From Cohnella mopanensis (lineage in GTDB: Bacteria; Bacillota; Bacilli; Paenibacillales; Paenibacillaceae), in assembly GCF_022352055.1 (NCBI RefSeq), contig NZ_JAKRWM010000001.1, forward strand, positions 496,001 through 560,000: 64,000 nt of DNA. The letters run 5' to 3'. A model generated the notes under the pieces. The model had not been told where the DNA came from and did not search any database. It was given only the letters and a program-made list of their open reading frames with translations. Position 1 is the first letter of the stretch. Each line of letters opens with the position of its first letter. This document shows positions 1 to 8,953 of the stretch, piece by piece. The position numbers and the translations under genes were made by a program.

Positions 1-1225
1 GCTCGCGGCCAATGCGTCAGCCGATGAAACCGGCAATCTCACTTTAAGGCTTAAACCAGCGGAATTGCCTGCACTATGGGATAACGTTTCCGTGGACGGT
101 CATAACGTGATTCAGCTATTATCGGATCTTATTCGACCGTTGGAGAAATTATCGGCAGAAATCAGAGAAGAGGCGGAAGAGCTCAGCATGCAGGGAATGC
201 TGACGGATCTGAACGGCGTAGTGAAAGACTTATCTACGGTTAGATCGGATACGCAATCCTTCGTCACGTTGGGCAGGCCCGAATTCGTCTATTGGGTCGA
301 AGCCCATACGCAGTACAGAGGCAGGTCGGTCTGGGTATACGGCGTGCCTGCCGATGTAAGCGCACTTCTTAAAGAGGGCGTGTTCGATCGCAAATCCAGC
401 GTCATCATGACCTCCGCAACTCTTACGATCGATAAATCGTTCCGTTATGTGACGGAACAATTAGGGCTAGACGAAGCGGAGAAAGGCGGTCGACTGAAGA
501 CGGCGATGCTTCCATCGCCTTTCCGTTATAGAGACCAAGCGCTCGTGCTGATTCCGAGAGATTTTCCGGGAATTAAAGGCCGTGACGGGGAATCGGTGTT
601 TGTAAGCGCGTTAGTCGATTCCTTGCAGGAAATGGCACAGACGGTCGGCGGTCGTATGCTCGTATTGTTCACCTCTCACCGCATGCTTAAGACCGTCTAT
701 GGCCCGCTTAAGGAGCGGCTGGAATCCAGCGGCATTCAAGTGTTAGGTCAGGGAATGGACGGCGGGAGCCGCAGCCGGCTTACGCAGCAATTCGTGAAGC
801 AGCCCTTATCGGTGTTGCTTGGGACTAGCAGCTTCTGGGAAGGAATCGATCTTCCGGGAGACGCGCTGACTTGCCTAGCCATTGTTCGGCTTCCTTTCCA
901 ACCGCCGAACCATCCGGTTGCGGAAGCCAAGTCGGAGAAACTGCTGGCGGAGAACAAAAATCCGTTCATGAAGCTCTCGCTCCCCCAAGCGGTAATCCGC
1001 TTTAAACAAGGCTTCGGTCGACTCGTACGTACGGCTACCGATCGGGGAATCGTTATTCTCTACGACACCAGGGTCATCGATACGAATTACGGTAAATATT
1101 TTTTGTATTCCTTACCCGGTCCGAAGATGGAACATTTGCCGACCGCGGCTATGTCCGCAAGAATCAATTCTTGGTTAGCACCCGTTGCCGTTCAAGAAGA
1201 GGGAGAGACGCATGAAACCCATTAA
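1..1225 (+). CDS. dinG: DinG-family ATP-dependent helicase, C-terminal part
   Basis: The reading frame is open from base 2, so the gene begins before the window and only about 407 C-terminal residues are seen. Visible superfamily 2 (XPD/DinG-like) features are a TSATLT motif, the GTSSFWEGIDLPG block (motif V region) and QGFGRLVR (motif VI), which together form the second RecA-like domain. The family unwinds DNA in an ATP-dependent way; the Bacillus member also has an N-terminal exonuclease domain, which cannot be checked here. It overlaps rex by 14 bases, so the two are probably co-transcribed. In Bacillus, dinG sits beside ypmA-ypmB-aspB-asnS-dnaD-nth, and most of that set recurs further right in this window. 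Confidence 0.92.
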   Translation, partial: LAANASADETGNLTLRLKPAELPALWDNVSVDGHNVIQLLSDLIRPLEKLSAEIREEAEELSMQGMLTDLNGVVKDLSTVRSDTQSFVTLGRPEFVYWVEAHTQYRGRSVWVYGVPADVSALLKEGVFDRKSSVIMTSATLTIDKSFRYVTEQLGLDEAEKGGRLKTAMLPSPFRYRDQALVLIPRDFPGIKGRDGESVFVSALVDSLQEMAQTVGGRMLVLFTSHRMLKTVYGPLKERLESSGIQVLGQGMDGGSRSRLTQQFVKQPLSVLLGTSSFWEGIDLPGDALTCLAIVRLPFQPPNHPVAEAKSEKLLAENKNPFMKLSLPQAVIRFKQGFGRLVRTATDRGIVILYDTRVIDTNYGKYFLYSLPGPKMEHLPTAAMSARINSWLAPVAVQEEGETHETH

Positions 1226-1865
1226 AATATCCGAAGCAGTCGTTAGAAGGCTCCCGATTTATTTACGATTTCTTAATGAGCTAAGTCTAAGTAACATACA
1301 GACGGTTTCTTCCCAAGAGCTAGGAGAGAAGCTGGATCTGAATCCCGCCCAAATTCGCAAGGATCTTGCTTATTTCGGAGAGTTCGGACGCAAGGGCGTC
1401 GGCTATAACGTGGATTATCTCATCGAAAAAATTCGCCAAATTCTTAAACTGGATAAAACGATGAACGTCGCATTGGTCGGCACGGGTAACTTGGGCCGCG
1501 CTTTATGCAACTACAATACGTATATCAAAGATAATATGAAGATCGTCGCCGTATTCGATGCGGACACGAGTAAGAAAGGGACTCTCATCAATCGATTGAC
1601 CGTACAGCCGATGCAAGAGCTTACGGATTCCGTCAAACAACTGGACATCTCCGTCGGCATTATTACGGTACCCGCGGCGGAAGCTCAAAATGTGGCGGAT
1701 CAATTCGTGGCAGCGGGCATTCGCGGGATTTTGAATTTTGCCCCAGTAGTGCTGAAGGCTTCGCCTGGCGTAAGAATTCACAATGCGGATTTCACCGCGG
1801 AATTGCTCAGCCTAGCTTATTATATGGATACGATAAACGGAACTAAGGAAGGGAACGAAGCCTAA
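1212..1865 (+). CDS. rex: Redox-sensing transcriptional repressor Rex
   Basis: 217-aa protein with the Rex architecture. The N-terminal winged helix contains LNPAQIRKDLAYFGEFG, the DNA-recognition part. The following Rossmann domain has VALVGTGNLGRAL, the NAD(H)-binding glycine motif. Rex represses fermentation and respiration genes and is released by a high NADH/NAD ratio (family knowledge). The ATG at 1212 is preferred over a TTG at 1185 because a purine-rich GAAGAGGGAGAG site lies just upstream and the protein then begins like other Rex proteins. It overlaps dinG upstream and mtaD downstream (TAATG). An acetate kinase and a hydroxyacyl-CoA dehydrogenase lie 7 kb away and are plausible Rex-type targets, but no Rex operator was identified. 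Confidence 0.95.
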   Translation: MKPIKISEAVVRRLPIYLRFLNELSLSNIQTVSSQELGEKLDLNPAQIRKDLAYFGEFGRKGVGYNVDYLIEKIRQILKLDKTMNVALVGTGNLGRALCNYNTYIKDNMKIVAVFDADTSKKGTLINRLTVQPMQELTDSVKQLDISVGIITVPAAEAQNVADQFVAAGIRGILNFAPVVLKASPGVRIHNADFTAELLSLAYYMDTINGTKEGNEA

Positions 1866-3169
1866 TGACTCGTCTGCTAATTAAAAATGGAAATTTCGTA
1901 ACGATGGATGAACAATTACCTCAATTTCAAGGCTGGATGGCCATCGAAGGAAATCGGATTGCTGCTCTAGGACAAGGCGCCGCCCCCGAGCACGAAGTAG
2001 CAATCGCTACAGAATTGATGGATGGCAGCGGACTATTGTTCATGCCGGGATTGGTCAATACGCATGGCCACGCCGCAATGTCTTTGCTTCGCGGTTTGGC
2101 GGATGATCTGGCATTGCAGGATTGGCTACAAAATCATATGTGGCCAACCGAGGCTAAGTTTACGGGAGACGATGTGTACTGGGGTTCGTCGTTGGCAGCC
2201 GCGGAGATGATCAAGAGCGGGACGACATCGTTCGTGGATATGTACGATCACATGCATCGCGTTGCCGAGGTCGTTGAACAATCCGGACTTCGGGCTAGCT
2301 TGACGAGAGGCGTTATCGGATTATGTCCGGAAGACGTTCAGAATGCCAAGCTTGCCGAGGCGATTCAATTCGCTAAAGACTGGCACGGGGCAGCGGACGG
2401 ACGCATCAGCGTGATGATCTCCCCTCATGCGCCGTATACTTGCCCTCCGGATTACATTTTGAAATTCGTCGAGGCGGCCCATGATCTGGACTTGCCGATG
2501 CATACGCATATGTCAGAGACGCTAGCGGAAGTGGAACAGAACGTAAGAGACTACGGCTATCGTCCGGTTGAGCATCTGGATCGGTTAGGCATGTTCAGCC
2601 GTCCGACGTTAGTGGCGCATGCCGTTCACTTGACCGATGAAGAAATCGCATTGCTCGCTGAACGCAAAGTCGCGGTTTCCCATAACCCGGTCAGCAACCT
2701 CAAGCTAGCGAGCGGAGTAGCAAGAGTACCGGATTTGTTGAAGGCGGGAGTAACGGTCGCGCTAGGTACGGATAGTGCGGCGAGCAACAATAATCTCGAT
2801 CTGTTCCAAGAAATTTCTATGGCCGCGTTGCTTCACAAAGGAGTATCGGGAGATCCGACGGTCATTCCGGCTAACGAAGCGCTTCGCATGGGAACGGTAT
2901 ATGGAGCTCAAGCTATCGGATTAGGTGGCGTCACGGGGCAGTTGAAGGCTGGAATGAAGGCGGATTTCATAGCGCTTTCGATCGCTAAGCCTCATTATGT
3001 GCCGCATACAGATTATATTTCTCATTTGGCGTATGCCTCGAGAGGCTCGGATGTCGCGCATGTATGGGTAGACGGCAAGCAACTGCTTAAAGACGGCCAA
3101 TTATTGACGTTAGACGAAGAGAAAATTCTCGCCGAAGCGGAACGTTGCTTCCAGAGGTTACGGGGATGA
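1865..3169 (+). CDS. mtaD: 5-methylthioadenosine/S-adenosylhomocysteine deaminase (amidohydrolase)
   Basis: 434-aa amidohydrolase-superfamily protein. The metal-binding signature NTHGHAAMSLLRG is followed by SPHAPYTCPPD, HTHMSET and GTDSAASNNNLD, matching the MtaD/SAH deaminase group, which converts MTA and SAH to their inosyl forms. The start overlaps the rex stop by one base (TAATG) and its own stop overlaps the next start (ATGA), so it is translationally coupled in a dinG-rex-mtaD-tseB run. The methionine-salvage genes mtnW, X, B, E and U lie 10-20 kb to the right, which fits an MTA-handling role. Related guanine or chlorohydrolase-type activities cannot be excluded by sequence reading. 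Confidence 0.88.
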   Translation: MTRLLIKNGNFVTMDEQLPQFQGWMAIEGNRIAALGQGAAPEHEVAIATELMDGSGLLFMPGLVNTHGHAAMSLLRGLADDLALQDWLQNHMWPTEAKFTGDDVYWGSSLAAAEMIKSGTTSFVDMYDHMHRVAEVVEQSGLRASLTRGVIGLCPEDVQNAKLAEAIQFAKDWHGAADGRISVMISPHAPYTCPPDYILKFVEAAHDLDLPMHTHMSETLAEVEQNVRDYGYRPVEHLDRLGMFSRPTLVAHAVHLTDEEIALLAERKVAVSHNPVSNLKLASGVARVPDLLKAGVTVALGTDSAASNNNLDLFQEISMAALLHKGVSGDPTVIPANEALRMGTVYGAQAIGLGGVTGQLKAGMKADFIALSIAKPHYVPHTDYISHLAYASRGSDVAHVWVDGKQLLKDGQLLTLDEEKILAEAERCFQRLRG

Positions 3170-3690
3170 ACTTAAGCCGCAGTGAAGGTCAACGGAAGAT
3201 CCCGTCCCTTTCGCTCGGAAGGTGGATCGTCATCTTGGCGGGATTTATCTTATTCGTTATAGTGTCTATCGTCTTGTTCGTACGTTCGGCTGATTCGGAG
3301 TATCGCAATGGCGAGAACAGAGCGATTCGCATCGCCAAGGAGCAAGGCGGATTGGTTGAAATTTCCAAGTCGTCCCCCCATACATGGGACGAAACGGTGT
3401 GGATCGTGACGGGAAATGATTCCGCAGGCGAAACGTGGATGGTCTGGGAACGCAAAGACGAGCTCATTCGGAAAAAGGTTAGTGAGAACGTGTCCGAGAA
3501 GCAGATGCTGGCGAAATTTTCTCAAGAGCACTCGGGGGATCCGATTCGGATTATCCCGGGTTGGTTTATGGATCAGCCCGCTTGGGAAATTCGATATTGG
3601 AGCGAGAAGAGCAAGCAATATCAATCGCTCGATTTCTATTCCTTCGAAGACGGCCGCGTTCTGAAGACGTATGTGTTATCCAGTCAATAA
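3166..3690 (+). CDS. tseB: TseB/YpmB-like membrane protein (DUF5590 domain)
   Basis: 174-aa protein with one N-terminal membrane helix (about residues 19-41, rich in I, L, V and F) and an extracytoplasmic part that resembles the TseB-like/PepSY-type fold of Bacillus YpmB. That protein works with class A penicillin-binding proteins in cell elongation (family knowledge). The ATG at 3166 overlaps the mtaD stop (ATGA); an upstream TTG at 3145 was rejected. In Bacillus ypmB lies between dinG and aspB-asnS, so position supports the call. A hairpin terminator follows the gene. Confidence 0.72.
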   Translation: MNLSRSEGQRKIPSLSLGRWIVILAGFILFVIVSIVLFVRSADSEYRNGENRAIRIAKEQGGLVEISKSSPHTWDETVWIVTGNDSAGETWMVWERKDELIRKKVSENVSEKQMLAKFSQEHSGDPIRIIPGWFMDQPAWEIRYWSEKSKQYQSLDFYSFEDGRVLKTYVLSSQ

Positions 3691-3701
3691 AAAAACAAGT
3701 G

Positions 3702-3747
3702 TCGCCGGTTGTCCTGCTTTAGAGCTGGGGCAATTGGCGATTTTTTT
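3702..3747 (+). terminator. Rho-independent terminator after tseB
   Basis: TCGCC pairs with GGCGA and TTG with CAA around a central loop, followed directly by seven T residues. It closes the dinG-rex-mtaD-tseB run. Confidence 0.7.
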
Positions 3748-3803
3748 GTTATTAACTGGAACATTATGCGGTTTTGTTCGTCTATAGGTTGGAGGTGTCG
3801 CAA

Positions 3804-4622
3804 ATGAATAGGTTATTATTGGTTCTCCTATCGGCGATAACGATCTTATCCGCTTGTAGTAACGATCTCTCCAATAGAGGTTCAATGGGTGATGTGATCG
3901 ATATTCATGGAAACGTTCAGCATCTAGATCGAATGGAACAGTTTATTCAGCATGCCAATCAAGGCGAACCAGCTTCAATCCGAGTTGTACGTTATACGAT
4001 TGAAGGGGATCCTATCTATTACGATTTATCATTGAAAAACGGACAAATCGATTTCAAGTATGACACGACCGAGGACAAGTTCGGAAGCGGTAGCATCACT
4101 AAGAGTACCTGCGACAATCTCACAAGGAAAGAATCTGCTACGGAACTGGCGTTTGTATTAACCGGATGTTCCGGTACTAACCAGGAGCAGGAAATTCTTT
4201 ACCTTGCCTTCGACGTTCGCAAGCAAGATCGCTTTGGGTTCATAATGAATTATGGCGTAAACGAAAAAAACGAAGTAGACACGGAACAACGTAAGCTCGT
4301 CAAGGATTTGCAAAATGGAGAAACCGCCACGCTTACCGACTTTGAGCTAACGACGGACGAGCTTCAGACGATATATAGAAAAATGGTGCTGATGAATTAC
4401 CTTGGGGAGAAGCAGCTGCAAGCCACATGTAATCAGAAACCGCACGAATCCTATTACTTGAAGGTTTTCATCAACAGCGGAATTCGCGAATATCGCTGGT
4501 CGGATTGCGATCAGAGCGAGGATGGACAAGCGATGAATGAAATTTTGAATGAGATTAAGGGAATCATAATGAATCGCGAGGACTACAAAAGTTTGCCTGA
4601 CGTACAAGGAGTTTATATGTAA
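3804..4622 (+). CDS. DUF4362-like lipoprotein
   Basis: 272-aa predicted lipoprotein. Residues 1-17 form a short signal peptide ending in a LSAC lipobox, so the mature protein should start with a lipid-modified cysteine. The segment GDVIDIHGNVQHLDRMEQF with the following TIEGDPIYYDL resembles the DUF4362 family of Bacilli, whose function is unknown to me. The rest is soluble and rich in charged residues, with two further cysteines in the C-terminal third. The ATG at 3804 is chosen because GGAGGTG lies seven bases upstream; the open frame extends back to 3774. It is monocistronic, flanked by terminators on both sides. Confidence 0.75.
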   Translation: MNRLLLVLLSAITILSACSNDLSNRGSMGDVIDIHGNVQHLDRMEQFIQHANQGEPASIRVVRYTIEGDPIYYDLSLKNGQIDFKYDTTEDKFGSGSITKSTCDNLTRKESATELAFVLTGCSGTNQEQEILYLAFDVRKQDRFGFIMNYGVNEKNEVDTEQRKLVKDLQNGETATLTDFELTTDELQTIYRKMVLMNYLGEKQLQATCNQKPHESYYLKVFINSGIREYRWSDCDQSEDGQAMNEILNEIKGIIMNREDYKSLPDVQGVYM

Positions 4623-4638
4623 GCTCGTATCGCACAAT

Positions 4639-4659
4639 AACGCCGTCAGGCGTTTTTTT
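4639..4659 (+). terminator. Rho-independent terminator after the DUF4362-like gene
   Basis: Compact hairpin AACGCC-GTCA-GGCGTT followed by a run of T residues. Confidence 0.88.
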
Positions 4660-4820
4660 GTTTATTTTCCATTCATCGTCTAACGATTCGTCTATCAAAA
4701 GCTGATATACTCGTATATGTACTCAGCAGCCAGATCGGAAACGTTGTGCCATTACTTTGACCAATACTGACCAGTCCCAGTTACACAAATCCAAGATCAT
4801 CATAGGGGGATCGGCGAAAA

Positions 4821-5384
4821 ATGAAAAAAATAAAAATAATACCTTTAACGATAACCGCGGCGCTTACGGCCGCAATTTTATTCGGTGGATGGTTCACATA
4901 CCGCCATTACGGAGTCGAGCAACCGTTAGACCGAGTCGCTAATTCGATTGAGGGCGTTGAATCCGCTAAGGTCGTAATGTCTAACGGACATGTGGATATT
5001 AAAGTGAAACTTGCCTCAGACGCGAATCTCGGTGACGTGTATCGTCTAATTAAGAATAAAGGGGCAAGCGAGATAGGAAACAAAGAGCTTGAGCTCTCGG
5101 CAACGGCGGCAGCAACGGATACTTCCGTTACTTCTCAGAGCAATGCCCGTCTGGATAAAGTGTGGAGCTATGCGTTATTCAACGTAGCGGAATCAATGGA
5201 AAACCGCAAATATTCCGGAATAAGGGATACGATGTCTAAGCTCTCGGAGCAATTTCCCGGGGTAACAGTGACGACGGATATGGACGAGGATAATGTCTAT
5301 ATTTCGATGCATGACGGAGATGCTGCGAAGTATGTGGTGTTGCCTCGACAACCTGCAATGTTAGGAGCGTGGCCTAATGCGTAA
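4821..5384 (+). CDS. Membrane-anchored protein of unknown function, partner of the FtsH-like protease
   Basis: 187-aa protein. One N-terminal membrane helix (about residues 6-24) is followed by an extracytoplasmic domain. Residues around IEGVESAKVVMSNGHVDIKV have the beta-alpha-beta rhythm seen in several small sporulation and secretion lipoproteins (YhcN/YlaJ-like), but I cannot assign a family. A Ser/Thr/Ala-rich linker follows at about 90-105, then a second alpha/beta part. The stop overlaps the next start by eight bases, so it is almost certainly translated together with the short FtsH-like protein, which lacks an extracytoplasmic domain of its own. A role as its sensor or adaptor is inference. 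Confidence 0.75.
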   Translation: MKKIKIIPLTITAALTAAILFGGWFTYRHYGVEQPLDRVANSIEGVESAKVVMSNGHVDIKVKLASDANLGDVYRLIKNKGASEIGNKELELSATAAATDTSVTSQSNARLDKVWSYALFNVAESMENRKYSGIRDTMSKLSEQFPGVTVTTDMDEDNVYISMHDGDAAKYVVLPRQPAMLGAWPNA

Positions 5385-6876
5385 AATAAGTACCTACGGC
5401 AAAGAAATGGCTCTTGGGGCTATCGTCGTCATACTTGTATTTTTATTATACGTTGGTTTGCCTCCGGCTATTATGATCATGGGTTTGGTAATGTTCGGGG
5501 CTATCTTCTTGTTTACTCGTAACCGCGGCGGATTAGCTATGGGAGCGGCAGGCAAGAAGACGGTTGCCCGAAAACCCGAGTTTCTGACCTTCGACGATAT
5601 CGGCGGCCAAGATCAACCAAAGCGCGAATTGACGGAAGCATTGGATTTCCTCGTGCATCGCGACAAAATTCAGAAGCTTGGCATTCGCCCGCTGAAAGGC
5701 ATTTTATTGACGGGTCCTCCGGGAACAGGGAAAACGTTGCTAGCGAAAGCGGCTGCACAGTATACCCACTCGGCTTTTATTGCCGCTTCTGGTAGTGAAT
5801 TCGTAGAAATGTACGTCGGGGTCGGTGCGGGAAGAATCCGCGATTTGTTCAAAGAAGCTCGCCAACAGGCCGTGAAATTGAAACGCAATAGCGCGATTAT
5901 CTTCATAGACGAAATTGATGGAATCGGCGGCAAGAGGGATGGCGGACAACAAAGGGAATACGATCAGACGCTTAACCAATTGTTGACGGAGATGGATGGC
6001 GTGCAAGGGGACGAGAGCGTGCGCGTGCTTCTGATCGCCGCGACTAACCGTAAGGAGTTGCTGGACTCGGCGCTTATGCGTCCCGGACGCTTCGACAGGC
6101 AAATTCAAGTGGATTTGCCGGATAAATCGGCAAGGGAACATATTCTTAAGCTTCATGCCCGTAACAAACCGATCGCGGAAGGGGTATCGCTAGGCAAAGT
6201 GGCGGATGAGACTTTCGGATTTTCCGGTGCGCAGCTCGAAAGCGTCATGAATGAAGCCGCGATCTACGCTATGAGAGACGAATCGGACGCGATTACAGCC
6301 GCCAATCTGTCCCAAGCGATCGATAAGGTGATGATGGGAGAACGGATGGATCGGGAAACGACTCGCGAAGAGCGGGAAAGAGTTGCGATTCACGAGCTCG
6401 GCCATGCGATCGTCGCCGAGAACTTACGCCCTAAAAGCGTCGCGCAAGTGTCTCTTACTCCGCGCGGTCAAGCACTGGGTTACGTTCGGCATCATCCGCA
6501 GCAGGACCATTATCTTTACACGTTGGCGGTTCTGGAGGAGCAGATCATGATCGCATTAGGCGGAGCCGTAGCGGAAGAAATATTTTACGGCGGACGGAGC
6601 ACCGGCTCCAGAGGAGACTTCGAGCAAGCGACGAATATCGTGCGGACGATGATCGAATCCGGCATGTCGGAGCTTGGCATCATTCATCCGCAGGCATTGA
6701 CCCAACAACAATGGTCCGAGGAGAACGGGAAAATCCTCAATGAGTTGACCGATCGGACCAGAGAGCTGCTTGGTAAGCATAAACAATCTTTCTCGCAGTT
6801 GTTGGACCATTTGATTCGGGAAGAGACGTTGTCCGGCAAGCAGCTTCGCGATATTTTGCAGGAGCGCGCAGCTTGA
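5377..6876 (+). CDS. Short FtsH-like membrane AAA+ zinc metalloprotease
   Basis: 499 aa against about 640 for standard FtsH. Two membrane helices (about 11-28 and 31-47) are separated by only a few residues, so the usual extracytoplasmic FtsH domain is absent. The AAA module is complete: Walker A GPPGTGKT at 113-120, pore motif FVEMYVGVG at about 142-150 (Tyr where FtsH usually has Phe), Walker B IIFIDEID at about 174-181, and MRPGRFDRQ as the second region of homology. The M41 protease has HELGH at 339-343 and an aspartate in SRGDFEQAT (about 414) as third zinc ligand. It should be an active membrane protease. It overlaps the upstream membrane protein gene by eight bases; substrates are unknown. 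Confidence 0.9.
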   Translation: MRKISTYGKEMALGAIVVILVFLLYVGLPPAIMIMGLVMFGAIFLFTRNRGGLAMGAAGKKTVARKPEFLTFDDIGGQDQPKRELTEALDFLVHRDKIQKLGIRPLKGILLTGPPGTGKTLLAKAAAQYTHSAFIAASGSEFVEMYVGVGAGRIRDLFKEARQQAVKLKRNSAIIFIDEIDGIGGKRDGGQQREYDQTLNQLLTEMDGVQGDESVRVLLIAATNRKELLDSALMRPGRFDRQIQVDLPDKSAREHILKLHARNKPIAEGVSLGKVADETFGFSGAQLESVMNEAAIYAMRDESDAITAANLSQAIDKVMMGERMDRETTREERERVAIHELGHAIVAENLRPKSVAQVSLTPRGQALGYVRHHPQQDHYLYTLAVLEEQIMIALGGAVAEEIFYGGRSTGSRGDFEQATNIVRTMIESGMSELGIIHPQALTQQQWSEENGKILNELTDRTRELLGKHKQSFSQLLDHLIREETLSGKQLRDILQERAA

Positions 6877-6898
6877 TCAACCGAATAGGAATTAGATT

Positions 6899-6937
6899 AA
6901 GGGATGGAGAGGGATTACCCTTCTTCATCCCTTTTGT
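6899..6937 (+). terminator. Rho-independent terminator after the FtsH-like gene
   Basis: AAGGGATG pairs with CATCCCTT, and inside it AGAGGG pairs with CCCTTCT around ATTA; a short T run follows. Confidence 0.85.
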
Positions 6938-7061
6938 CATTGTCCTCTTAATGTTTTCTTAAGGTTTTCGCAAGATTGTTAGCAGGAAATTTAAGAATAA
7001 ATATGATAGCATTGAACTTAGTGTCTATTTGAATCGTCTAAATGGAATAGAGGTGGCAACA

Positions 7062-7610
7062 TTGGAGTCCCAGCGCAATTTCGATTTCCTTAAATATATG
7101 GTTGAGAGTGATGACAACAAAGGTTTGCTGAATGAATTAATGACGGCATACGGGAAGGATGTATGGAATTACGCCTATAGCATTACTCGCAAGTGGGATA
7201 TGGCTGACGACATCGTGCAAGAGGTGTTTATTAAAGTCTATCGCAATATGCATGCCTTTCGCAGGGACGCTTCGGTCAAAACGTGGCTGTTGACGATTAC
7301 TCGGAACACAGCGATCGATTTCCAGAGATCCGCGTTTTTCCGAAAAGTGACTTTGTCGGACGTGGTTGAGGAATATGGGGAACGTCATTCCGTCGAGCAG
7401 GACGTCGTGGAAAATTCGGTCGTGAATGACATGTGGAGAATGGTGTTGGAACTGCCAAAGAAATATCGGGAAGTGATTATCTTATACGCGCATAATCAGC
7501 TATCATTAAAAGAAATTGCCCAAGTGCTTGATGTTACGGAAGGAACCGTGAAATCCCGAATGTTCCACGCTCGGCAAAAATTATCCAAAATGAAGGAGGC
7601 GAGCCGCTGA
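7062..7610 (+). CDS. ECF-type RNA polymerase sigma factor
   Basis: 182-aa sigma-70-family protein of the extracytoplasmic-function group. Sigma region 2 is at about residues 25-95 (DIVQEVFIKVYRNMHAFR, KTWLLTITRNTAIDFQR). Region 4 is at about 125-175 (LPKKYREVIILYAHNQLSLKEIAQVLDVTEGTVKSR, a helix-turn-helix). The TTG at 7062 is chosen because GAGGTGG lies five bases upstream; an earlier TTG at 7029 has no such site. Its TGA overlaps the ATG of the next gene by one base, the usual coupling of an ECF sigma factor to its anti-sigma factor. The exact ECF subgroup and target promoters cannot be read here. Confidence 0.93.
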   Translation: MESQRNFDFLKYMVESDDNKGLLNELMTAYGKDVWNYAYSITRKWDMADDIVQEVFIKVYRNMHAFRRDASVKTWLLTITRNTAIDFQRSAFFRKVTLSDVVEEYGERHSVEQDVVENSVVNDMWRMVLELPKKYREVIILYAHNQLSLKEIAQVLDVTEGTVKSRMFHARQKLSKMKEASR

Positions 7611-8818
7611 TGGATGATAAGGATTTATTTGACCAACTCAAGCGCGGTCCGCTCATTCGCAATGGATTCGATGAGAATTTACGCCGAAGGATTAACGAAA
7701 ATCTAGATAAACCGAAGCGCAAGACGATGAGTCCGTTATTCATCCGTTGGGGAACTCTCAGCGCTTCATTCCTGTTGATCTTAGCCGTTGCAGTCGGATT
7801 GTGGAGCTGGAAGAGCTTCACGGGAGATGCCAACAAAATGGAAGCTCTCTCCACGGAGCAAGCTTCCGCTAGCCAGCCTGCATCCCCCGAGCGCGAGATT
7901 AACCCGATTCCTCATTCCGCTGTCGTGATCGGCCTTCGGTTAGACAACGATCAAAGCGGGACATCGAGCAGTACTTACCGGACGATCTTGGTTGCGCCCG
8001 AGAACGACAAGTTGACCTTCTTTAGGAGCGGCGAAGGGATATGGATGCCTTACAAAACGAATTTCTGGAAAATCGAAGCTGTACCGGATGCTCGTGGTAA
8101 GGGAGATCAAACGCTCGAAGCGTTGAAGTCTGGAATCAGGAAACTCGAATCGAGCGTTACAGTTGCTCCTGTTCAACTACGAAGAACCGAGAAGCTGCTG
8201 TACGCGGGCAACAAATACGTGTCGATCCTTCAAACCACGAACGTGAATGAAGAGGGGCAGCCCGTCGAACGTAGCGAAGCTTGGGTCAATGAGGTATCAA
8301 ATCTTGCGCCGGAAGTGCGCGTGGATGATGTTAACGCATTAAAAGACGGAAACTACTCTCTAGCCCAGGCTCTTGGCACGAATACCGCCGAAGAGGATGT
8401 TAATCAATGGGTTATCGCTAGGGATACGGGCAATTGGGTAGCCAAGCAATCCGTATCGGTATCAAGGCCGACTACGTTACAAGACTTGCATGACTGGCCA
8501 ACGCTTTCCGTTCAATTAACGAAAGCCATCGTGAAGGACGATCCAATTGCTCTGTCCTGGGATGAAATACGCCGGTTAGAACCGCAAGCGATGGATGCTT
8601 ACACGTCTCAAGACGAAGATGTCGCGATTATCGTCACGGATAACAGCCTCAAGCTGATCCCTTATCGGTTATCGGACGCGGAGATGCGGGAACAAACCGT
8701 AACGCTGCCTATACAAGCCAACGAATCCGTCGTTATGGTTCAATGGGCAACCCAAGAAAAATACGTCGAGAACTGGAAACAGCTGTTCAGTAAATGGTTT
8801 GCCGCATCGGCAAATTAG
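7610..8818 (+). CDS. Probable membrane anti-sigma factor
   Basis: 402-aa protein. A charged cytoplasmic N-terminus of about 45 residues (FDENLRRRINENLDK) is followed by one membrane helix at about 47-66 and an extracytoplasmic domain of some 330 residues. The topology and the one-base overlap with the ECF sigma gene are typical of anti-sigma factors. There is no HxxxCxxC zinc-binding anti-sigma motif in the N-terminus, so it is not a ZAS-type protein, and I recognise no named domain in the outer part. Function is inferred from context. Confidence 0.75.
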   Translation: MDDKDLFDQLKRGPLIRNGFDENLRRRINENLDKPKRKTMSPLFIRWGTLSASFLLILAVAVGLWSWKSFTGDANKMEALSTEQASASQPASPEREINPIPHSAVVIGLRLDNDQSGTSSSTYRTILVAPENDKLTFFRSGEGIWMPYKTNFWKIEAVPDARGKGDQTLEALKSGIRKLESSVTVAPVQLRRTEKLLYAGNKYVSILQTTNVNEEGQPVERSEAWVNEVSNLAPEVRVDDVNALKDGNYSLAQALGTNTAEEDVNQWVIARDTGNWVAKQSVSVSRPTTLQDLHDWPTLSVQLTKAIVKDDPIALSWDEIRRLEPQAMDAYTSQDEDVAIIVTDNSLKLIPYRLSDAEMREQTVTLPIQANESVVMVQWATQEKYVENWKQLFSKWFAASAN

Positions 8819-8830
8819 CTCGGATTATGT

Positions 8831-8905
8831 TAAGATGAGAATACCCTGGCTACGCAATGTGATTAATCTCAATGCGGACGAGGGTGATCTCATCTTATTA
8901 TTTAT
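8831..8905 (+). terminator. Long stem-loop, probable terminator after the sigma/anti-sigma pair
   Basis: TAAGATGAGA (8831-8840) pairs with TCTCATCTTA (8888-8897), extended inward by ACCCT/AGGGT. A T-rich stretch follows. The large loop is unusual for a simple terminator, so part of it may be a leader structure for the next gene. Confidence 0.55.
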
Positions 8906-8953
8906 TTAACGGCGTTTTGCCGTGTTACTTGGTAGCCTGGAGGGACATACTTC

